Shown piece after piece: positions 27,753 through 38,304 of a stretch of 64,000 nt of DNA. The position numbers were made by a program, and so were the translations under genes. The notes beneath the pieces were generated by a model, which was given only the letters and a program-made list of their open reading frames with translations, made no database searches and was not told the origin of the DNA. The DNA is from Serinibacter salmoneus (GTDB lineage: Bacteria > Actinomycetota > Actinomycetes > Actinomycetales > Beutenbergiaceae). Every line of letters starts with the position of its first letter. Position 1 is the first letter of the stretch. The stretch lies in assembly GCF_002563925.1 (NCBI RefSeq), contig NZ_PDJD01000001.1, positions 874,973 to 938,972 on the forward strand, in the 5' to 3' direction.

Positions 27753-30518
27753 TCAGCGCTTGGGCGGTGCCTCGCCGAGGGCGGCGGCGGCGACCCCGAC
27801 CAGCAGCGACTCGCCGTCCGCGCCCCTGGCCTGCCCGGGCAGCACCTCCAGGGTCCCGGTGACCTTCGCCGCGGCGCGCAGGTCGCCGGCGACCAGGGCG
27901 AGCTGCGCCGTCGTGGGCTCATCGGCGACCAGTTCGGCGCCCAGCAGCGGGGTGCGCTGGGAGACCTTCGCCTCGCTCTTGACCTTGCGCAGCGCCGAGA
28001 GTGCCGCACCGGCGGTGGCCACCACGCCCCTCAGCCCGTCCGCGGCGGCGTCACCCGCGGCCTCGCGCAGGCCCTCGCTGGTGGGCCAGGAGGCGGCGTG
28101 CACCGACCCGGAGCGCCACCACGACCACACCTCGGCCGTGGCGAAGGGCAGGAACGGTGCGAACAGGCGCAGCAGCGTGTCCAGCGCCAACCAGAGCGTC
28201 GCCCGCGCCGAGGCGATCTCCGCCTCGGTGAGCTGCGCCGTCGTGCCCTGCGCATCAGCGGCGCCGCGGCCGTAGGCGCGGTCCTTGACCAGTTCGAGGT
28301 AGTCGTCGCAGAACGTCCAGAAGAAGGACTCGGTCACCTCCAGCGCGCGGGCGTGGTCATAGGCCGCGAAGGCCTCGGTGGCGGCATCCACCACATCGGC
28401 GAGGTCCGCGAGCAGCGCCCGGTCCAGGCCCTGGGTGACGGCCGCCGGGTCCAGGGTGATCGCGGAGTCCGGGGCGGTGGTCAGCACGAACTTGGAGGCG
28501 TTGAGGACCTTGATCGCCAGCCGGCGTCCGATCTTCATCTGCCCGATCTCGAACGCGGCGTCGGTGCCCAGGCGCGCGGAGGCCGCCCAGTAGCGCACCG
28601 CGTCCGACCCGTGCTCCACGAGCAGGTCCATCGGGGTGACCACGTTGCCCTTGGACTTGGACATCTTCTTGCGGTCCGGGTCCAGGATCCACCCCGAGAT
28701 CGCGGCGTGCTTCCACGGCAGCGTGCCGTGCTCCAGGTGGCTGCGCACCACCGTGGAGAACAGCCAGGTGCGGATGATGTCCTGCCCCTGCGGGCGCAGG
28801 TCCATCGGGTAGACCCGGGAGAACAGGTCCTCATCGGTCAGCCAGCCGCCGGCGATCTGCGGCGTGAGGGAACTGGTGGCCCAGGTGTCCATCACGTCGG
28901 ACTCGCCCACGAACCCGCCGGCCACGCCCCGCTGCTCGGCGCTGTAGCCCTCGGGCACATCGGAGGAGGGGTCGATCGGGAGCTGCTCCGCGCGCGGGGT
29001 GAGGGGGGAGTCGTAGTCCACCTCGCCCTCGGCGTCCACCGGGTACCAGACCGGGATCGGCACACCGAAGAACCGCTGCCGGGAGACCAACCAGTCCCCG
29101 TTCAGGCCGCCGACCCAGTTGCTGTAGCGCACCCGCATGAAGTCGGGGTGGAAGTCCAGCTCCTCGCCGCGCGCCAACAGTTCGGCGCGCAGGTCGCGCT
29201 GGGGCTCGCCCTGGTCGGTCAGCCACTCCTTGCCGCCGTTGCGGATGTACCACTGCCGCGAGGTGACGATCTCCAGCGGCTTGTCGCCCTTCTCGAAGAA
29301 GTTCGCCTTGCGCTGAGTGGCCTTGGGCTCACCGAGCATCTCGCCGCTCGCGGTCAGCGCCTCCACCACGGCGGCGCGCGCGGAGAACGTCGTCTTGCCG
29401 GCCATCTCGCCGTACACGGCCCGCCCCGCCTCAGCGGTGATCCACTCCGGCGTCTCGCGGGCGATGCGGCCGTCGCGCTGCACGATGGAGCGCATCGGCA
29501 GGTTCAGCTCGCGCCACCACTGCACGTCGGTCAGGTCACCGAAGGTGCAGCACATGGCGATGCCGGAGCCCTTGTCTGCCTCCGCGCCCGGGTGGGCGAG
29601 CACGGGGATCTCGACGTCGAACAGCGGCGTGGTCACCGTGGTGCCGAACAGGTGGGCGTAACGCTCGTCGTCCGGGTGGGCGATCAGCGCCACGCAGGCG
29701 GGCAGCAGTTCGGGGCGGGTGGTCTCGATGACCACATCGCCGTCGGTGCCGTGGAAGGCCAGGGAGTGGTAGTGCCCCGGGTAGTCCCGGGCCTCCAGCT
29801 CGGCCTGGGCCACGGCGGTCTGGAAGGTGACGTCCCACAGTCCCGGTGCGGCGGCGGTGTAGGCCTCGCCACGCTCGAGGTTGTTCAGGAACGCCTGCTG
29901 CGCCACGCGCCGCGCCGAGGCCCCGATGGTCTGGTACTGGTGGCGCCAGTCCACGCTCAGGCCGAGGTGACGCCACAGCGACTCGAACTGCTTCTCGTCC
30001 TCCTCCGTCAGTTGCTCGCACAGGCGCACGAAGGTGCGGCGCGAGACCGGCACCTGATCGGCGGCCTTCACGCTCTTCGCGCCGCCGGAGTGCGGGGGCG
30101 TGAAGTCCTCCCCCTCGAAGGCCAGGGTCGGGTCGCAGCGCACCCCGTAGTAGTTCTGCACCCGGCGCTCGGTGGGCAGGCCGTTGTCGTCCCACCCCAT
30201 CGGGTAGAACACCTTCTCCCCGCGCATCCGGCGGAACCGGGCCACCACATCGGTGTGCGTGTAGGAGAAGACGTGCCCGATGTGCAGGCTGCCGGAGGCC
30301 GTGGGCGGCGGGGTGTCGATGGAGAACACCTGCTCGCGGGTGGCCGTGCGGTCGAAGTGGTGCAGGCCCTGCTCGTCCCACACCGGTGCCCACTTCTCCT
30401 CCAGGCCCTCCACCCCTACCCGGTCCGGGACACTGACGGTGGTCAGCGGGGCGTCGGTCGGAGGGGCGGTGGCCGAGGCGGTGGTGGGCACAGGGGTGCC
30501 CTCGTGAGCGGTGGTCAT
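27753..30518 (-). CDS. valS: Valine--tRNA ligase
   Basis: A 921-residue class I synthetase that charges tRNA-Val. The HIGH motif is at 79-82 (GSLHIGH), the GWDDNGLPTERRV stretch follows, the editing domain lies in the middle, and the KMSKS motif is at about 617-621 (KKMSKSKGNV). The C-terminus lacks an extended coiled coil comparable to E. coli ValS. The ATG at 30518 is the first Met with plausible spacing to the core; the frame extends upstream into the lysX leader without support. Divergent from lysX. Confidence 0.96.
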   Translation of the reverse strand: MTTAHEGTPVPTTASATAPPTDAPLTTVSVPDRVGVEGLEEKWAPVWDEQGLHHFDRTATREQVFSIDTPPPTASGSLHIGHVFSYTHTDVVARFRRMRGEKVFYPMGWDDNGLPTERRVQNYYGVRCDPTLAFEGEDFTPPHSGGAKSVKAADQVPVSRRTFVRLCEQLTEEDEKQFESLWRHLGLSVDWRHQYQTIGASARRVAQQAFLNNLERGEAYTAAAPGLWDVTFQTAVAQAELEARDYPGHYHSLAFHGTDGDVVIETTRPELLPACVALIAHPDDERYAHLFGTTVTTPLFDVEIPVLAHPGAEADKGSGIAMCCTFGDLTDVQWWRELNLPMRSIVQRDGRIARETPEWITAEAGRAVYGEMAGKTTFSARAAVVEALTASGEMLGEPKATQRKANFFEKGDKPLEIVTSRQWYIRNGGKEWLTDQGEPQRDLRAELLARGEELDFHPDFMRVRYSNWVGGLNGDWLVSRQRFFGVPIPVWYPVDAEGEVDYDSPLTPRAEQLPIDPSSDVPEGYSAEQRGVAGGFVGESDVMDTWATSSLTPQIAGGWLTDEDLFSRVYPMDLRPQGQDIIRTWLFSTVVRSHLEHGTLPWKHAAISGWILDPDRKKMSKSKGNVVTPMDLLVEHGSDAVRYWAASARLGTDAAFEIGQMKIGRRLAIKVLNASKFVLTTAPDSAITLDPAAVTQGLDRALLADLADVVDAATEAFAAYDHARALEVTESFFWTFCDDYLELVKDRAYGRGAADAQGTTAQLTEAEIASARATLWLALDTLLRLFAPFLPFATAEVWSWWRSGSVHAASWPTSEGLREAAGDAAADGLRGVVATAGAALSALRKVKSEAKVSQRTPLLGAELVADEPTTAQLALVAGDLRAAAKVTGTLEVLPGQARGADGESLLVGVAAAALGEAPPKR

Positions 30519-30663
30519 GGCAGTAGTCTCCCAGATCCGCCACGCATCTGAGGGCGGCGTGGCGGTGTGGCGGGCGGTGTGGCGGTGCCTCGGCATAGGG
30601 TGAGGGGAGACCTGCGTACCACCCGCGTGCCGCGACGCGGCCGCTACGAAAGAGGCAGCCGGC

Positions 30664-33600
30664 ATGACCGCCCCCACCCCCCAGCCGACCGCGAGGCCAG
30701 AGCCGACCGACGAGCCCGGCTCGTTCGCGCCCGCACCCGCGGACTCCGCGCCCCGCCATCACCACCGCCGCGAGCGGGAGGTCGTGGTGCCCCGCACCGG
30801 TTCCTGGCCGCAGCAGGTGGCGCGGTGGACCGGTCGCCTCCTCATGGCGGTGGCCGTCTGGCAGCTGATCGCGTTGATCATCCGGCCCTTCGCCCGCGGC
30901 TTCGTGGACACCGTCACCTCCTGGCTGGACGTGGTGGGCCTGCCGCACCCCACGCCGTTCTCCGTGGTGCTCACCGCGCTGATCGGCAGCGCCGTGCTGC
31001 GCCGCCAGCGTGCCGCGCTGTGGTTCATCCAGATCGTCTGGCTGCTGCCGGTGGTGCTGGTGGTGGCCGGCTCCGCGGTGCTGGTGGCCGCGGGACAGGC
31101 GCAGGAGGTCGACCTGACGGACGAGCCGGTCCTGTTCTGGCTCTCCGGCGTGGGCTGCCTGGTGGCGATGGCGATCCTCTTCACCGCACGCAAGGCCTTC
31201 ACCGCCCGGCTGCGTGCCGGGGCCTGGTGGCAGGCCGCCCTGGTGTTCCTGGGCGGCATGGTGCTGTCGGTCGTGGTGACCTTCCTGCTGCTGGAGATCG
31301 TGCCGGACTCCCTCGATACGCTGCGCGACCGATTCAACTGGGCGGTCTCGGTGGCCGCCGGCACCACACCGGATGTCGCGCCGTTCCTCGCCGAGGGCAG
31401 CGCCCCGCACTGGGTGCGTGTGGTCGCCGGCCTGATCTCGGCGGTCGGCCTGCTGCTGGCGATCGTGGTGTTCCTGCGCGGCGCGAGCCGCAGCGCCGAG
31501 ACCGACCGGGACTCCGAGCTCGCGGTGCGCCGCCTGCTACTGACCTACCCGAACGACGACTCCCTGGCCTACTTCGCCACGCGCGATGACCGGCACGCCG
31601 TCTTCTCCCCGAACGGCGAGGCCGCGGTCTCCTTCCGGGTGGTCTCCGATGTGGCGCTCGCCGCCGGAGACCCGATCGGCGACCCCCAGCAGTGGGAGGA
31701 GGCGATCAACGAGTTCATCGCCACCTCCCGGCGCTATGGCTGGGCGCCTGCCGTGGTGGGTGCCGGGGAGCACGGTGCCCGGCTGTACGCCGAGCACGGC
31801 TTCTCCGTGAGCACCCTCGGGGACGAGTCGGTCATCGACACCCGGACCTTCTCCCTCGCCTCCCCCCAGCTCGGTGCGGTGCGGCACGCCATCGCGCGGC
31901 CGCGGCGGGAGGGCTACACGGTCAAGATCGCGCGGGCCGAGGACATCGACCCCGAGGACCTCGCCGATCTGATCCGCGAGGCGGACGAGTGGCGCCACGG
32001 TGACGAGCGCGGCTACTCCATGTCGCTGTCCCGGTTCGGGGACCGGCGCGACCCGCGTGCCCTGATCGTCTCGGCCTACGACGCGCACGGCGCCCTGCGT
32101 GGGGTGCTCGGGTTCGTGCCGTGGGCGCGTACCGGGATCTCGCTGGACGTGATGCGCCGCTCGCCCGAGGCCGTCAACGGCGTGACCGAGTTCATGGTGA
32201 CCTCCCTGGCCACCCAGGGCCGCGGGATGGGCATCGAGAAGATCTCGATGAACTTCGCGATGCTGCGCGAGGTGTTCGCCTCGGGGGAGAAGGTCGGCGC
32301 GAGCGCCTGGCACCGCCTGGTGCGCCGGGTGCTGCTGGCAGCCTCCCGGATCTGGCAGATGGACTCCCTGTACAAGTCCAACCAGAAGTACGACCCGCAG
32401 TGGCAGGCCCGATACATCTGCACGATCCCCGGCCAGACCACCCACGCGCTGTGGGCCTACGGCCAGGCGGAGGGATTCGTGCCCACCGCCCCGCGGTGGT
32501 TGCGGCGGCGGGAGCGCGCCGCCTCCCTGGAACAGGGAACGGGACGGGAGGAGCTCGCGACGGCGGTGCTCGCCCAGGAGGCCGAGTTGCGGATGCCCGC
32601 GGTGCCGCCGCGCAAACTCACCGACCAGCAGCGCGCCCGGTACGCCAAGTTGGACCTGCTGCGCGAAGCCGGGATGGACCCCTACCCGGTGGGGGTGCCG
32701 CGCACCCACCGCGTGGGAGACGTGACGGAGTCGATGATCGAGAGCGGCGCCGTCGTGTCGATCTCCGGCCGGATCGTGCGGCTGCGCGATCTCGGTGGGG
32801 TGATCTTCGCCGTCCTGCGGGAGCGCACCCACGAGGTGCAGGTGATGGTCACGGCCGACCGGCCCGACTCACGGCCGGACCTGTTCTCCCGGGTGGTGGA
32901 CCTGGCCGACACGATCTCCGTGACCGGCGAGGTGACGCGATCGCGCACCGGTGAGCTGACCGTGCACGCCAGTTCCTGGGTGATGGCCTCCAAGGCCCTC
33001 ACCCCGCCGCCGGACAAGTACCGAGGCCTGCAGGACGCCGACCAGCGTGCCCGGCTGCGGCACATCGACCTGGCGCTGAACAAGACCCCCACCCACCTGC
33101 TGGAGGGGCGCAGCGTGGCCGTGTGGGCGATGCGGCAGGAGTTCGCCAAGCGGGAGTACCTGGAGGTGGAGACCCCGATCCTGCAGGCGATCCACGGTGG
33201 GGCGAACGCACGGCCGTTCACCACCCACATCAACGCCTACGACATGAACCTCTACCTACGCATCGCGCCGGAGCTGTTCCTCAAGCGGCTCGCGGTGGGC
33301 GGGTTCGAGCGGATCTTCGAGATCGGTCGCAACTTCCGCAACGAGGGCGTGGACTACAAGCACAACCCGGAGTTCACCTCGCTCGAGGCCTACCAGGCCT
33401 ACGCCGACTACACCGTGATGCGCGAACTGACCCGCGAACTCATCATCGCGGCGGCGCGTGCGGTGCACGGCCGGCCGATCGCGATCGACCCGAACGACGG
33501 CAGCGAGGTGAACCTCGACGTGCCGTGGCCGGTGGTGACCTGCCACGAGGCGGTCTCCCGCGCGGTGGGGGAGGAGATCACGCCGGACACCCCGATCGAG

Positions 33601-34065
33601 CGGGTGCGCGAACTGTGCGAGAAGCACGAGATCGCGTTCGGGATCGACCACTCCCACGGGTCGCTCGTGGCCGAGCTCTACGACGAGCTCGTGGAGGACC
33701 AGACCACCTTCCCGACCTTCTACACCGACTTCCCCAAGGAGACCTCGCCGCTCACCCGCGAGCACCGGGTGGACCCGAGGCTCGCGGAGCGGTGGGACCT
33801 GGTGGCCTTCGGCTCGGAGCTGGGGACCGCGTACTCCGAGCTCATCAACCCGGTGGACCAACGCGACCGGTTCACCCGGCAGTCGCTGCTCGCGGCGATG
33901 GGTGACCCGGAGGCGATGGAGATCGACGAGGAGTTCCTCTCCGCGCTGGAGTTCGGGCTGCCGCCCACCGGCGGCCTGGGGCTCGGGGTGGACCGGGTGT
34001 ACATGTTCATCGTGGGCGCCACGATCCGCGAGACGCTGACCTTCCCGTTCACCAAGCCGCAGTAG
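30664..34065 (+). CDS. lysX: Bifunctional lysylphosphatidylglycerol synthase / lysine--tRNA ligase LysX
   Basis: A 1133-residue fusion protein. Residues 1-280 hold a membrane domain with about six segments, about 290-600 a DUF2156 (MprF-like) aminoacyltransferase domain, and from about 645 a complete class II lysyl-tRNA synthetase: OB-fold, then motif 2 (FEIGRNFRNEGVD) and motif 3 (GLGLGVDR). It charges tRNA-Lys and transfers lysine to phosphatidylglycerol, lowering negative surface charge and giving resistance to cationic peptides and acid, as shown for mycobacterial LysX. RBS GAAAGAGGCAG precedes the ATG; a TAGGGT box lies 65 nt upstream. A separate housekeeping lysS may exist elsewhere. 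Confidence 0.95.
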   Translation: MTAPTPQPTARPEPTDEPGSFAPAPADSAPRHHHRREREVVVPRTGSWPQQVARWTGRLLMAVAVWQLIALIIRPFARGFVDTVTSWLDVVGLPHPTPFSVVLTALIGSAVLRRQRAALWFIQIVWLLPVVLVVAGSAVLVAAGQAQEVDLTDEPVLFWLSGVGCLVAMAILFTARKAFTARLRAGAWWQAALVFLGGMVLSVVVTFLLLEIVPDSLDTLRDRFNWAVSVAAGTTPDVAPFLAEGSAPHWVRVVAGLISAVGLLLAIVVFLRGASRSAETDRDSELAVRRLLLTYPNDDSLAYFATRDDRHAVFSPNGEAAVSFRVVSDVALAAGDPIGDPQQWEEAINEFIATSRRYGWAPAVVGAGEHGARLYAEHGFSVSTLGDESVIDTRTFSLASPQLGAVRHAIARPRREGYTVKIARAEDIDPEDLADLIREADEWRHGDERGYSMSLSRFGDRRDPRALIVSAYDAHGALRGVLGFVPWARTGISLDVMRRSPEAVNGVTEFMVTSLATQGRGMGIEKISMNFAMLREVFASGEKVGASAWHRLVRRVLLAASRIWQMDSLYKSNQKYDPQWQARYICTIPGQTTHALWAYGQAEGFVPTAPRWLRRRERAASLEQGTGREELATAVLAQEAELRMPAVPPRKLTDQQRARYAKLDLLREAGMDPYPVGVPRTHRVGDVTESMIESGAVVSISGRIVRLRDLGGVIFAVLRERTHEVQVMVTADRPDSRPDLFSRVVDLADTISVTGEVTRSRTGELTVHASSWVMASKALTPPPDKYRGLQDADQRARLRHIDLALNKTPTHLLEGRSVAVWAMRQEFAKREYLEVETPILQAIHGGANARPFTTHINAYDMNLYLRIAPELFLKRLAVGGFERIFEIGRNFRNEGVDYKHNPEFTSLEAYQAYADYTVMRELTRELIIAAARAVHGRPIAIDPNDGSEVNLDVPWPVVTCHEAVSRAVGEEITPDTPIERVRELCEKHEIAFGIDHSHGSLVAELYDELVEDQTTFPTFYTDFPKETSPLTREHRVDPRLAERWDLVAFGSELGTAYSELINPVDQRDRFTRQSLLAAMGDPEAMEIDEEFLSALEFGLPPTGGLGLGVDRVYMFIVGATIRETLTFPFTKPQ

Positions 34066-34095
34066 CGGGCCCGGCCTGGCCGGCCCACCGCCTCG

Positions 34096-34153
34096 CCGAG
34101 CGGGTGCTTAGGCGGGGTTCGTTCGCCGGCGGGCTGCGCAACCACCCGCTCGG
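34096..34153 (+). terminator. Possible terminator after lysX
   Basis: Perfect 11-bp arms CCGAGCGGGTG (34096-34106) and complement (34143-34153) with a 36-nt loop, 30 nt after the lysX stop. The loop is long, so function is uncertain. Confidence 0.45.
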
Positions 34154-34210
34154 TGGGGGTGGGGTGGCGCAAGGGCACGCTCGGCGCGGTGGCGGTGGGA
34201 GGATGAAGGC

Positions 34211-35239
34211 ATGACCGATTCCGCGAAGTCTGTGCCTGAGAAGTCCCTGACCGTCGGCGTCGCAGCGGCGCTCGAGCAGTTCCATCCCAGCGAGATCCTC
34301 GAGCACGCCGCGCTCGCGGAGAAGCACGGGTTCTCCGGGCAGATGGCCGCCGACCACGTGCAGCCATGGGTGCCGGCGCAGGGCGAGGCGGCGTTCGTGT
34401 GGAACGTGCTCTCCGCGCTGGGCGAGCGCACCACCGGCGACCTCGGACCCGGCGTCACCTGCCCCTCGATGCGCTGGCACCCCGCGATGGTCGCGCAGGC
34501 CAGCGCTACCCTCGCCGCGATGTACCCCGGCCGGCACTGGCTCGGCCTGGGCTCGGGTGAGGCGCTGAACGAGCACGTGGTGGCCGGGTACTGGCCGGAG
34601 GCGCCGGAGCGCATCAACCGGATGTTCGAGGCGATCGAGATCATCCAGAAGTTGTTCGCCGGCTCGATCGCGGGCAAGGACGTCAAGCACAAGGGTCAGT
34701 TCTTCCAGATGGAGTCCATGCGGCTGTGGACCATGCCGGAGGTGCCGCCGGAGATCCTCGTGGCCACGGCCGGGCCGGTCACGGCCAAGCGCGCGGGACG
34801 GCACGTGGACGGTCTCATCACCGTGGGTGCGCCCCTGGAGAAGATCAGCGGCCTGTTCGACAAGTTCGCGCAGGGCGCCCGCGAGGCGGGTAGGGACCCC
34901 GACGCCATGCCGAAGGTGCTGCAGCTGCACCTGTCCTGGGCTCCCACCTACGAGGAGGCGCTCGCCAACGCCATGGAGCAGTGGCCCAATGGCGGCATGA
35001 AGTTCCCCAAGGGTGACATCCGCTCGCCGTTCGACTTCGCCGCGATGGCCAAGCTCGTGCGCGAGGAGGACTTCGCCGGTCGCATGGTGATCTCGGAGGA
35101 CCCGGACGCCCACCGGGCGGAGATCCAGAAGTACATCGACCTCGGCTTCGACCGCGTCTACCTGCACAACGTGGGGCGCAACCAGGCCGAGTGGATCGAG
35201 ACCTTCGGTCGGGACGTGCTCCCGCAGCTGCACCGGTGA
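34211..35239 (+). CDS. F420-dependent oxidoreductase, glucose-6-phosphate-dehydrogenase-like
   Basis: A 342-residue LLM-fold enzyme close to F420-dependent glucose-6-phosphate dehydrogenase (FGD). Residues equivalent to the FGD1 catalytic set are visible: His and Trp in ADHVQPW and Glu in [11 protein letters not shown] supplies F420H2 by oxidising glucose-6-phosphate. Whether this protein uses that sugar is not certain, because the phosphate-binding residues cannot be assigned by eye and close paralogues act on other compounds. The stop overlaps the start of cofE (GTGA), tying an F420 enzyme to the last F420 biosynthetic step. Confidence 0.87.
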   Translation: MTDSAKSVPEKSLTVGVAAALEQFHPSEILEHAALAEKHGFSGQMAADHVQPWVPAQGEAAFVWNVLSALGERTTGDLGPGVTCPSMRWHPAMVAQASATLAAMYPGRHWLGLGSGEALNEHVVAGYWPEAPERINRMFEAIEIIQKLFAGSIAGKDVKHKGQFFQMESMRLWTMPEVPPEILVATAGPVTAKRAGRHVDGLITVGAPLEKISGLFDKFAQGAREAGRDPDAMPKVLQLHLSWAPTYEEALANAMEQWPNGGMKFPKGDIRSPFDFAAMAKLVREEDFAGRMVISEDPDAHRAEIQKYIDLGFDRVYLHNVGRNQAEWIETFGRDVLPQLHR

Positions 35240-36045
35240 GCGCGCAGGTGAACGACGGCGTGCCGGCGCTGCAGGTAGTGGCGCCGGACGGCGTCCCCGC
35301 CATCACCTCCTCGACGAACCTTCCCGCGGTGCTCACCCCGATCCTGGCCAACCTGACCTGGCCGGACGGGAGCGTCGGGATCACGCAGGGCGACGTCGTC
35401 GTGCTGGCCTCCAAGGTGGTCTCCAAGGCGGAGGGCCGGCTGATCAAGGCTCCAGATCGGGAGGCCGCGATCGACGCCGAGACGGTGCGACTGGTGGCCT
35501 CCCGCGAGAACGCCGACGGCTCGCGGCTGCGGATCGTCCAGAACCGGCAGGGGATCGTGATGGCCGCGGCGGGCGTGGACTCCTCCAACACCCACCCCGG
35601 CACCGTGCTGCTGCTGCCCGAGGACCCGGACGCCTCCGCGCGCGCCCTGCGCCGGGGCCTCGCGGCCAGGCTCGGGGGCGTGCGCCCCGGGGTGATCCTG
35701 TCCGATTCGGCCGGTCGGCCGTGGCGCGACGGCGTGGCTGACCTGGCGATCGGCGCCGCCGGGATCGCGGTGCTGGACGACGCCCGCGGCCGCACCGACG
35801 ACGCGGGCCGTCCCCTGGAGGTGACCGTCGTCGCCGTCGCGGACGAGATCGCGGCGGCCGCGGACCTGCTGAAGGGCCCCACCGGGGGCCGGCCCCTCGC
35901 CGTCGTGCGCGGCATGGGCCGGGTGGTGACCCACGAGGACGGACCGGGCGCCCGCGTGCTCAACCGCACCGGGGCGCAGGACATGTTTGCGCTCGGCACC
36001 CGCGAGGCGTGGGAGCGTGGCCGCGCCGGGGATCCGCTGCCGTAG
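35236..36045 (+). CDS. cofE: Coenzyme F420-0:L-glutamate ligase CofE
   Basis: A 269-residue GTP-dependent ligase that adds gamma-linked glutamates to F420-0, giving the mature polyglutamyl F420 that enzymes retain. The [14 protein letters not shown] block, the GVDSSNT stretch and the [13 protein letters not shown] motif are typical. Mycobacterial FbiB has an extra C-terminal nitroreductase-like domain; this protein ends after the ligase domain, so the reductive step on dehydro-F420-0, if used, must come from another protein. GTG start overlaps the stop of the FGD-like gene. cofC and cofD are 14 kb away. Confidence 0.92.
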   Translation: MSAQVNDGVPALQVVAPDGVPAITSSTNLPAVLTPILANLTWPDGSVGITQGDVVVLASKVVSKAEGRLIKAPDREAAIDAETVRLVASRENADGSRLRIVQNRQGIVMAAAGVDSSNTHPGTVLLLPEDPDASARALRRGLAARLGGVRPGVILSDSAGRPWRDGVADLAIGAAGIAVLDDARGRTDDAGRPLEVTVVAVADEIAAAADLLKGPTGGRPLAVVRGMGRVVTHEDGPGARVLNRTGAQDMFALGTREAWERGRAGDPLP

Positions 36046-36156
36046 CGCCGCACCACAGCCGCGAGCCCGTGCCCCCGGCGGTCAGTCCGTGGTCCCGGGC
36101 CACGTGCTCGGCGCAGACCCCACGGGTTCGCGGCCGTAGGTCGGCAGGCACGACGA

Positions 36157-36186
36157 CGGCGGCGGGAGCCGAGACTCCCGCCGCCG
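36157..36186. terminator. Hairpin terminator between cofE and the PTS gene
   Basis: A perfect 12-bp stem (CGGCGGCGGGAG and complement) with loop CCGAGA, between convergent genes. The other 130 bp of the 180-bp gap show nothing else. Confidence 0.75.
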
Positions 36187-36225
36187 CTTGGGTGTCGGCG
36201 ACCACCCCCGGGCCGCCGCGTCGGA

Positions 36226-38241
36226 TCAGCCCTCGGCGCTCTCCAGCACCGCGCGCACCTCGGCCGCGCTGGTGGCACGCTCCAGGCGGGCCACGGCCTC
36301 GCTGTCGGCGAAGACCACGGCCACCTTCTGCAGCAGGCTCAGGTGCTCATCGCCCACGGCCGCGATCCCGATCACGAACGTGGCGCGTTCGGCGCCCCAC
36401 TCCACACCGCCGGGGTAGCGGACGAAGGAGAGCCCGGTGGACCGCACCTCGCCCTTGGCCTCATTGGTGCCGTGCGGGATGGCCAGGCCCTCGCCCATGT
36501 AGGTCGAGACCGACTTCTCGCGCTCGTGCATCGAGGTGACGTAGTCCTGCGTCACGTACCCCTGCGCCACCAGGAGGTTGCCCGCCTCGTTGATGGCGTC
36601 GGCCTGGGTGGTGGCGGTGCCGGTGAGGACCACCGCGCCGTCCACCAGCAGCTCCGGGCGGGTGGCCGTGGCCGCGCCGCCGGCGACCGGAGCCTCGCTC
36701 GGGGCGGGCGCCGACGTCCGCGGGTGGGCGCCGCCGCCGTCTCCCATCGAGTCGATGAGGTCCACGATGTCGTCGTAGCTCGGGGAGTCCATGAAGTTCT
36801 CCACCGAGACATGGATCGCGGAGCCGCTCTTCTGCCGCGCGCGGTCGGTGAGGTCCTGGTGGGTGACCACGAGGTCCCACTCGTCCTCGAGGTTGGAGAT
36901 GGCCTTGTTCACCACGGTCACGTGGCCGTGCCCGGCCTTCTGGATCTTGCGGCGCAGCACCGAGGCGCCCATCGCCGAGGAGCCCATGCCCGCATCGCAG
37001 GCGAACACGATCTTGCGGATCGGGCCGGACTCGGCGGACTGGGCGGTCAGCGTCGAGGCCACCGAGGACTTCTTGCCCTTCATCGACTCCATCTCGGCGG
37101 CGGCTGCGGCCAGGTCCACCTCGCCCCGGTTGCGCTCCAGGCGGAGCATGAACGCGGCGACCAGGAAGGTGACGGTCGCCGAGGCGACCACCGACAGGGT
37201 GACGCCGACATAGCTGTCGCTGGCGGTCTGCAGCATCACGGCGATGATGGACCCGGGGGCCGCTGGGGCTCGTAGCCCGGAGTCGAACAAGTCGTTGGTG
37301 AACACGCCGGTCATGCCGCCGAGGATGAGGGCGATGATGAGGCGCGGCTTGGCCAGCACGTACGGGAAGTAGATCTCGTGAATGCCGCCCACGAACTGGA
37401 TCAGCATCGCGCCGGGGGCAGAGGCCCGCGCCAGGCCGGTGCCGGCGACGGCGAAGGCCAGCAGCAGCCCGAAGCCGGGACCAGGGTTCGCCTCGAGCAG
37501 GAACAGGATGGACTTGCCGGCCTCGACCGATTCGGCGGTGCCCAGCGGCGTGAGCACGCCGTGGTTGATGGCGTTGTTGAGGAAGAGGACCTTCGCCGGC
37601 TCGATGATGATCGAGGTCAGCGGGAGGAGGCTGTTGTCCACCAGCCACTGCACCCCGGCGCCGAGGGTGTCGGAGATCCAGGTGACGATCGGGCTCATCA
37701 CGAAGAACCCGACGAACGCCAGGATCCCGCCCCATATGCCGGCGGAGAAGTTGTTGACGAGCATCTCGAAGCCGGGGCGGATCTTGCCGTCCCAGATCGC
37801 GTCGATCTTCTTCATCGACCAGCCGCCGAGCGGACCCATGATCATGGCGCCCATGAACATCGGGATGCTGGTACCGGTGATGACACCCACGGCAGCGATG
37901 GCGCCGACCACGCCGCCGCGCACCTGGTACATCATGTGGCCGCCGGTGTAGGCGATGAGGATCGGCAGCAGGTAGGTGATCATCGGGCCGACGATGCCGC
38001 CGCCGTCGAAGTCACCCCATCCACCGATCTGCGCGACCCAGCTGTCGGCGGCGAAGTTCTTCTCCGCGCCCACGCCGTTGAGCCAGCCGTCGCTGATGAA
38101 CAGGGCGGTGATGAGGCCCCAGGCGATGAACGCCGCGATGTTGGGCATCACCATGTTGGACAGGAACGTCCCGAACTTCTGCACCGCGACTCTGGCGGAG
38201 CCGCGCTCCTTCGCCGGTGCGGCGTCGGTGGTGGTGGTCAT
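36226..38241 (-). CDS. mtlA: PTS mannitol-type transporter subunit IICBA
   Basis: A 671-residue phosphotransferase permease with domain order C-B-A, as in E. coli MtlA. The membrane IIC domain covers about 1-370; the IIB domain begins near 405 with its phospho-cysteine in FACDAGMGSSAMG (about 413); the IIA domain (about 530-671) has the phospho-histidine in IPHGT (about 588). It imports and phosphorylates a hexitol, most likely mannitol, using phosphate from HPr. A near-consensus promoter lies upstream, shared in a divergent region with a dehydrogenase and a DeoR regulator. No mannitol-1-phosphate dehydrogenase is adjacent. Confidence 0.93.
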   Translation of the reverse strand: MTTTTDAAPAKERGSARVAVQKFGTFLSNMVMPNIAAFIAWGLITALFISDGWLNGVGAEKNFAADSWVAQIGGWGDFDGGGIVGPMITYLLPILIAYTGGHMMYQVRGGVVGAIAAVGVITGTSIPMFMGAMIMGPLGGWSMKKIDAIWDGKIRPGFEMLVNNFSAGIWGGILAFVGFFVMSPIVTWISDTLGAGVQWLVDNSLLPLTSIIIEPAKVLFLNNAINHGVLTPLGTAESVEAGKSILFLLEANPGPGFGLLLAFAVAGTGLARASAPGAMLIQFVGGIHEIYFPYVLAKPRLIIALILGGMTGVFTNDLFDSGLRAPAAPGSIIAVMLQTASDSYVGVTLSVVASATVTFLVAAFMLRLERNRGEVDLAAAAAEMESMKGKKSSVASTLTAQSAESGPIRKIVFACDAGMGSSAMGASVLRRKIQKAGHGHVTVVNKAISNLEDEWDLVVTHQDLTDRARQKSGSAIHVSVENFMDSPSYDDIVDLIDSMGDGGGAHPRTSAPAPSEAPVAGGAATATRPELLVDGAVVLTGTATTQADAINEAGNLLVAQGYVTQDYVTSMHEREKSVSTYMGEGLAIPHGTNEAKGEVRSTGLSFVRYPGGVEWGAERATFVIGIAAVGDEHLSLLQKVAVVFADSEAVARLERATSAAEVRAVLESAEG

Positions 38242-38304
38242 GCGCTTTCCCTCTCAGCCGTGTCTGGGCAACCCTGCCCGGATCCCCGTTGATCTGTGTT
38301 GATG

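Noticed and set aside
27681-30551. 956-codon plus-strand frame opposite valS
   Set aside because: Antisense shadow of valS with the same low-complexity composition; no ribosome site or motif.
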